Assembly: GCA_947375135.1 (NCBI GenBank)
Contig: CANCER010000002.1
Span: forward strand, 149,029-213,028
From: Comamonadaceae bacterium
Lineage (GTDB): Bacteria; Pseudomonadota; Gammaproteobacteria; Burkholderiales; Burkholderiaceae_C
Length of the DNA: 64,000 bases
Reading direction: 5' to 3'
The position numbers and the translations under genes were made by a program. Shown here piece after piece: positions 58,995-64,000 of this stretch (the stretch's first letter is position 1; the number at the start of each line of letters is the position of its first letter). The notes below the pieces were generated by a model that did no database searches, was not told the DNA's origin, and saw nothing but the letters and a program-made list of their open reading frames with translations.

Positions 58995-60371
58995 TTGAAA
59001 AGTGAATTGAACCGCACTGCGGCAGAGCTGTTGGCTTCTGCCACCGCGCTGCTTGCGCGACACCCCCAACGTATTTCCGCCGCAATCGCCGCCCTGCTGT
59101 TGACCGGCACGGGTTTCACCTTTGCCGTGGCCACGCTGGCGCCCGATGTATCGCAGTTGCCGGTGCGCGCCATCCGTGAAAGCCTGGCGACTACCGACCT
59201 GGGTTTGCAAACGCAGAGTCTGGAAGCACTGAGCATGAAGCTCTACCGATCCGATCTGACCCGGGCCACCGACACCGCCGAAACCCTGCTGAAGCGCTTG
59301 GGCGTTTTTGACCCGCAGGCCGCCGCATTCCTGCGCAAGGATGCGCTGGCACAAAAGAACCTCTTGGGCCGTGCCGGTCGCGCGGTGAACGTGGAAGCCG
59401 GTGGCAAGAACAGCTTACTCACGCTGCGTGCGCGCTGGAGTCCGGACGAAGACGGTACCTTCCAGCGCCTGAGCATCGAGAAAACACCGTCAGGCTTTGT
59501 CTCGCGCATCGAAACCCTGCCCTTGACAGCGTCTACCCGCATGGCCAGCGGCACCATCGCATCGACCCTTTTCGCGGCGACCGATGAGGTGCGCATTCCG
59601 GATTCGGTTGCCACCCAAATGGCAGAAATTTTTTCCGGTGATATCGACTTCCACCGCGCGCTGCGAAAGGGGGACCGTTTCTCGGTGGTCTATGAATCGC
59701 TGGAAGGCGATGGCGAACCCCTGCGTGCCGGGCGCGTGCTGAGCACCGAGTTTGTCAACGGCGGCAAGACCTTCCAGGCCCTGTGGTTCCAGGAACCCGA
59801 AGGCGCCAATGCAAGCCACACGCCACGCAAAGGCGGCTACTACACGCTGGCAGGCGAAAGCCTCAAGCGCGCCTTTCTGGCCGCACCCCTGGCTTTCTCG
59901 CGCATTACCAGTGGCTTCAAGATGCGCTTTCACCCGATTTTGCAAGTCTGGCGCGCCCACCTGGGTGTGGACTATGCAGCGCCCGTGGGCACTGCGGTGC
60001 GCAGCGTGGGCGATGGCGTGGTCGAGTTTGCCGGTGTGCAAAACGGCTTCGGCAATGTGGTCAAGGTCCGGCACCAGAACCAGACCAGCACGGTCTATGC
60101 CCACCTGAGCCACATCAACGTGCGCATGGGTCAAACAGTTGCGCAAGGCCAAAACATCGGGCTGGTCGGCATGACGGGCTGGGCTACCGGTCCGCATCTG
60201 CATTTTGAGTACCGCGTCAACGGTGTCTACCAGGACCCGCAGACCATTGCCCGCCGCAACGACACGGTACCGGTGACTGCCGCTCTAAAACCGGTGTTTG
60301 ACCGGGTCGCAGCGCAAGCCCGCGTGGCCCTGCTGGCGGCCAGCCAGTCGCAGCGCAGCAGCATCGAATAA
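58995..60371 (+). CDS. M23 family metallopeptidase
   Basis: RAHLGVDYAAPVGTAV, GHLHF-type motif GPHLHFEYRVNG; likely TTG start. Confidence 0.9.
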   Translation: MKSELNRTAAELLASATALLARHPQRISAAIAALLLTGTGFTFAVATLAPDVSQLPVRAIRESLATTDLGLQTQSLEALSMKLYRSDLTRATDTAETLLKRLGVFDPQAAAFLRKDALAQKNLLGRAGRAVNVEAGGKNSLLTLRARWSPDEDGTFQRLSIEKTPSGFVSRIETLPLTASTRMASGTIASTLFAATDEVRIPDSVATQMAEIFSGDIDFHRALRKGDRFSVVYESLEGDGEPLRAGRVLSTEFVNGGKTFQALWFQEPEGANASHTPRKGGYYTLAGESLKRAFLAAPLAFSRITSGFKMRFHPILQVWRAHLGVDYAAPVGTAVRSVGDGVVEFAGVQNGFGNVVKVRHQNQTSTVYAHLSHINVRMGQTVAQGQNIGLVGMTGWATGPHLHFEYRVNGVYQDPQTIARRNDTVPVTAALKPVFDRVAAQARVALLAASQSQRSSIE

Positions 60372-60388
60372 GCCACAGGCGCCACAAC

Positions 60389-61504
60389 GTGTCGCAGGTG
60401 TACGCCGGGCTGATGTCGGGCACCTCATTGGACGGGGTGGACGGCGTGCTGGTGGACTTCGCGATGCAGCGCCCGCACGTGCTGGGCCATGTCAGTGCAG
60501 CGTTTCCGCCGGCCCTTAAGCGCGAACTGCTGCTGCTCAATACCTCGGGTCCGGACGAATTGCACCGTGCCGCACTGGCCGCCAATGCGCTGGTACGCGT
60601 CTACGCCGGCGTCGTGGCGCAGTTGCTGGTCACCTGCCGGATCGATGCCGCCCATGTCCGCGCCATCGGTGCCCATGGCCAAACCGTGCGGCACCGGCCA
60701 CAGCTTTTCGACGGCTCGGGTTACACCATTCAGCTCAACCAACCGGCGCTCCTGGCCGAACTGACCGGCGTGGATGTAGCAGCCGATTTCCGCAGCCGCG
60801 ACGTGGCGGCCGGTGGCCAGGGCGCACCGCTGGTCCCGCCCTTCCACCAGGCCTTTTTCGGCCACTTGTCGGGAGTCACCGGGGTGCTGAACATCGGCGG
60901 TATTTCCAATATCTCGGTACTGCGCAGCTCCGCGCCTGAGAACGTGATCGGTTTCGATTGCGGGCCCGGCAATGCGCTGATGGATGCCTGGTGCCTGGCA
61001 CATACCGGCGCCGCGTATGACGACGCGGGGGCCTGGGCGGCCGGTGGCGCGGTGCATGCAGCCCTGCTGCAAAGCCTGCTGGACGAGCCGTTCTTTCGGC
61101 AAGCGCCGCCAAAAAGCACGGGGCGCGATTTATTCAACATGCCTTGGTTGCACGCCAAGCTTGCCGGGTATGCCCGCGTGTTGCCACAGGACGTGCAGAC
61201 AACGCTTACCGAACTCACGGCACGCAGCTGCGCTGACAGCGTGCGCCAGTTCGCGCCAGGCTGTGCGCAGCTGATCGTTTGTGGCGGGGGTGCACTGAAT
61301 GCATACCTGATGAGGCGCCTGCAAGCCTTGCTGCCCGGCTGTGCGGTGGCCGGCTCTCAAGCCCATGGCCTGCCACCGCTGCAGGTGGAGGCCACTGCCT
61401 TCGCATGGCTGGCGAAGCAATGCGTGGAACGCACAACGGCCAGCCTGAAAAGCGTTACGGGCGCCAGAGGCGCCCGTATATTAGGTGCAATCTACCCCGC
61501 TTGA
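60389..61504 (+). CDS. anmK: anhydro-N-acetylmuramic acid kinase
   Basis: YAGLMSGTSLDGVDGVLVDF; GAHGQTVRH; GFDCGPGNALMDAW. Confidence 0.94.
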   Translation: MSQVYAGLMSGTSLDGVDGVLVDFAMQRPHVLGHVSAAFPPALKRELLLLNTSGPDELHRAALAANALVRVYAGVVAQLLVTCRIDAAHVRAIGAHGQTVRHRPQLFDGSGYTIQLNQPALLAELTGVDVAADFRSRDVAAGGQGAPLVPPFHQAFFGHLSGVTGVLNIGGISNISVLRSSAPENVIGFDCGPGNALMDAWCLAHTGAAYDDAGAWAAGGAVHAALLQSLLDEPFFRQAPPKSTGRDLFNMPWLHAKLAGYARVLPQDVQTTLTELTARSCADSVRQFAPGCAQLIVCGGGALNAYLMRRLQALLPGCAVAGSQAHGLPPLQVEATAFAWLAKQCVERTTASLKSVTGARGARILGAIYPA

Positions 61505-61522
61505 ACGGGGAGTAAAGCCGCT

Positions 61523-61888
61523 TCAGGTCGAAAAAGAAGAACCGCAGCCGCAGGTGGTTGTGGCGTTCGGGTTCTTGATGACAAACTGCGCACCCTGCAG
61601 ATCTTCCTTGTAGTCGATTTCGGCGCCTACCAGATATTGGTAACTCATGGCGTCAATCAGCAGGGACACACCATTTTTGGTCATGGTGGTGTCATCTTCG
61701 TTGGTGATTTCATCGAAGGTAAAACCATACTGAAAGCCGGAGCATCCTCCCCCCTGCACGAACACGCGCAGCTTCAAATCGGGATTGCCTTCTTCGGCAA
61801 TCAGGTCTGCCACCTTGGCTGCCGCACTGTCCGTGAAAAGGATGGGTGCTGGCATTTCTGTCTGGATGTTTTCTGCAACGGCGCTCAT
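61523..61888 (-). CDS. erpA: iron-sulfur cluster insertion protein ErpA
   Basis: [19 protein letters not shown] and C-terminal TCGCGSSFS. Confidence 0.94.
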   Translation of the reverse strand: MSAVAENIQTEMPAPILFTDSAAAKVADLIAEEGNPDLKLRVFVQGGGCSGFQYGFTFDEITNEDDTTMTKNGVSLLIDAMSYQYLVGAEIDYKEDLQGAQFVIKNPNATTTCGCGSSFST

Positions 61889-61948
61889 AGTCGACTCCGG
61901 TCAAATCTTTAATTATTCAATACTACAGCAAAACGCTCGGGAATTCTT

Positions 61949-62344
61949 CTAGGGGTTATTTGCCGCCAGCGTCAGTGTGGGCTTTTCCTCGCCCTCCAAC
62001 AAAGGGCGCAACTGACCGGTGATCAAGGCACCCTGGTGCATTTCAAGGGCGGTGTACTGCACATCACCTTCGATGCGGGCCTTGGGCTGCAGTTCCAGCA
62101 TGTGCTGCGCATGCACCGGTCCCATGACCGAGCCATTGATGATGATGTGGTCAGCAGTCACGGAGCCAATAACCTTTGCCGACTCGGAAATCACCAGCAA
62201 ACTGTGGTGCTCGACGTTGGCGCGGATTTCGCCGTGAACTTCACCATCGATGCGTAAGCCATCGGTAAAAGTGATGTTGCCGGCAATCCGGCTGCCATCG
62301 GCGATCAGGCTCTTGATGGCGGGCTGTTTCTTTTTGTTGAACAC
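61949..62344 (-). CDS. bactofilin (polymer-forming protein)
   Basis: ITFTDGLRIDGEVHGEI beta-helix repeats. Confidence 0.9.
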   Translation of the reverse strand: MFNKKKQPAIKSLIADGSRIAGNITFTDGLRIDGEVHGEIRANVEHHSLLVISESAKVIGSVTADHIIINGSVMGPVHAQHMLELQPKARIEGDVQYTALEMHQGALITGQLRPLLEGEEKPTLTLAANNP

Positions 62345-62363
62345 GTGGACCTCTTGAAAAAAT

Positions 62364-63092
62364 TTATAACTTCAGAGACTGGGTCGCCCGCACACTGCTG
62401 CCCTCCAGCACCTTGGCCTGGACGCCCTTCAACTCCACTTGGGCGGGCACTTCAAAAACGCCCTCCAGCCGACCATACTGCTTGATCCGCAGCAGCGGCG
62501 CGCCACCGGGCAAGTTGGCTGTCCATGGTTTACCGTTGAGCATGCCGCTGAATGTCAATTCCAGCCTGCCATTGAATTCCGACGCATTCTTGCTCGCCTG
62601 TATCACCAACACCTGCCACTTCACGTCGTTGCCATTTTGGCGTTCCGTGTGCAGCCCGCGAATGGCCACGCCCTCCACGCCGCCCGTCGGAATCAGCTTT
62701 TCAAAGAACCCCAGGTCGTTGCGCAGCGCCTGGTTCTCGGCCTGCAACTGCTTGACCTTTTCGATCAATTTGTCCTCTGAAGCCTGGCCGGCGGTGACCA
62801 GGGTACCTGCCGTGTTGGCGATGGACTGGGCTTGGTCGCGCTCTTCCTGCGCCCGGGCCAGACCGGCTCGTAAATCCACCATCTGCTCGCGCAAATGCAC
62901 GAGTTCCTGCTTGGCACCATGGTCCAGTCCGGCAATGTCTTTACCAAACTCAAACGTCCACAGGCCAATGGCGGCACAAAAGCCCAAGACCGTGGCCACC
63001 AGAGCCCAGCGCAAAGGCCAGGGCATGGCGCTGCGCACCGACATGCGGGGTGCACTGATGGTCAGGCGGCGGAAAATCAGACGTAGTCGCAT
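62364..63092 (-). CDS. membrane-anchored coiled-coil protein (DUF6776-like)
   Basis: One TM segment then coiled-coil (LREQMVDLRAGLARAQEERDQAQ) and beta-rich C-term. Confidence 0.6.
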   Translation of the reverse strand: MRLRLIFRRLTISAPRMSVRSAMPWPLRWALVATVLGFCAAIGLWTFEFGKDIAGLDHGAKQELVHLREQMVDLRAGLARAQEERDQAQSIANTAGTLVTAGQASEDKLIEKVKQLQAENQALRNDLGFFEKLIPTGGVEGVAIRGLHTERQNGNDVKWQVLVIQASKNASEFNGRLELTFSGMLNGKPWTANLPGGAPLLRIKQYGRLEGVFEVPAQVELKGVQAKVLEGSSVRATQSLKL

Positions 63093-63131
63093 GGAGTAAG
63101 AAGTCTAGCAGCACACGGAAATACACCTAAC

Positions 63132-63168
63132 AAAAAAAGCCGCTGGAATTTGCATTCCAGCGGCCTTT
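63132..63168 (-). terminator. rho-independent terminator of the rplM-rpsI operon
   Basis: 11-bp stem gccgctggaat/attccagcggc with TTGC loop and a T-run on the minus strand (aaaaaaa upstream on plus). Confidence 0.85.
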
Positions 63169-63188
63169 TCGCAATGGCTTGCAGGTAC

Positions 63189-63581
63189 TTAACGCTTGGA
63201 GAACTGCTTGCGACGGCGAGCGCCGTGGAAGCCGACCTTCTTACGTTCGACTTCACGTGCATCACGTGTCACGAAGCCAGCTGCGCTCAAGGCGGGCTTG
63301 AGTGTGGCGTCGTAGTCGATCAAAGCACGGGTAATGCCGTGGCGTGTAGCACCAGCCTGGCCGGACTCACCACCGCCGTTCACATTGACCATGATGTCAA
63401 ATGTTTCAGCGTGGTTGGTCAACAGCAGGGGCTGCTTGCAGATCATGATGGAGGTAGCACGACCGAAAAAGTTTTCGATGGCCTTGCCGTTCACCACGAT
63501 TTGGCCGGAGCCTTTTTTCAGGAAAACGCGGGCGACGCTGGATTTGCGACGGCCTGTTCCATTGTTCCATTCACCGATCAT
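63189..63581 (-). CDS. rpsI: 30S ribosomal protein S9
   Basis: [27 protein letters not shown]-terminal RRKQFSKR. Confidence 0.97.
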   Translation of the reverse strand: MIGEWNNGTGRRKSSVARVFLKKGSGQIVVNGKAIENFFGRATSIMICKQPLLLTNHAETFDIMVNVNGGGESGQAGATRHGITRALIDYDATLKPALSAAGFVTRDAREVERKKVGFHGARRRKQFSKR

Positions 63582-64000
63582 TTGGCGGCCTCTCTCTTCA
63601 CTGCGGCGTTAGAAATGCCGGGGATTTCCAGAACCTTGGGCTGCTGGGCGGTATGGGGATGCTCTGCACCACCGTAGACCTTGAGCTTCTTGATCATGGC
63701 GTAACCCAAGGGACCCTTGGGCAGCATGCCCTTGACGGCTTTTTCCAAAGCGCGACCGGGGTGCTTGGCTTGCATGTCACGGAAGTTGGTAGCAGTGATG
63801 CCGCCAGGGTATCCGGAGTGACGGTAGTACACCTTGTCAATCAGCTTGGCGCCGGTGACACGGAGTTGGGATGCGTTGATGATGACGATGAAATCGCCGG
63901 TATCGACGTGAGGCGTGTAAATGGCCTTGTGTTTGCCGCGCAAACGGAGAGCAACTTCGCTGGCTACTCGTCCGAGGACCTTATCGGTCGCGTCAATCAC
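63578..64000 (-). CDS. rplM: 50S ribosomal protein L13 (5' end cut by window edge)
   Basis: [25 protein letters not shown]..., [10 protein letters not shown]-terminus missing. Confidence 0.96.
   Translation of the reverse strand: MIDATDKVLGRVASEVALRLRGKHKAIYTPHVDTGDFIVIINASQLRVTGAKLIDKVYYRHSGYPGGITATNFRDMQAKHPGRALEKAVKGMLPKGPLGYAMIKKLKVYGGAEHPHTAQQPKVLEIPGISNAAVKREAAK

Noticed and set aside
61453-61482. Strong hairpin tacgggcgccagaggcgcccgta near the end of anmK
   Set aside because: Lies inside the coding sequence before the stop and lacks a T-run, so not supported as an intrinsic terminator.
1-64000. CRISPR arrays, tRNA/rRNA genes, IS elements, prophage
   Set aside because: None recognised on reading; a tRNAscan, CRISPR finder and ISfinder run would be needed to be certain.

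Overview
The window is high-GC, densely coding DNA from a beta-proteobacterium. Gene content suggests Comamonadaceae, Rhodoferax-like, but this is inferred without a database search. Housekeeping modules include dbpA, coaX, ruvA/ruvB, 5-FTHF cyclo-ligase, phoH-like, ybeY, dtd, tyrS, an M23 peptidase, anmK, erpA, a bactofilin, rpsI and partial rplM. The accessory modules are more interesting. (1) About 13.8-17.2 kb: a perfect FNR/ANR-type palindrome precedes a small cytochrome c, a CbcL-like fusion of a multiheme cytochrome c to a membrane cytochrome b (8 CxxCH plus one CxxxCH), and an RquA-like rhodoquinone-biosynthesis methyltransferase. This looks like an anaerobic electron-transfer module. 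(2) About 26.9-34.7 kb: an RND adaptor and pump, SQR-like flavoprotein, small DUF2892-like membrane protein, CsoR/CstR-family regulator and MBL-rhodanese fusion lie downstream of repeated ATACCCATACCCGTATA elements, consistent with a reactive-sulfur response operon fused to an efflux pump. (3) About 36.7-42.2 kb: a tandemly duplicated two-gene cassette pairs a sterol-desaturase-family hydroxylase with a secreted repeat protein whose copies have divergent N-termini and near-identical C-termini. (4) About 3.7-12.6 kb: a putrescine-type ABC transporter lies in a catabolic island with a racemase, GntR regulator, deacetylase and GGT-like enzyme. (5) About 45.6-52.2 kb: a signalling island holds FecR, OmpA, a CHASE2 cyclase and a CHASE hybrid kinase. 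I saw no tRNA, rRNA, CRISPR array or IS element.
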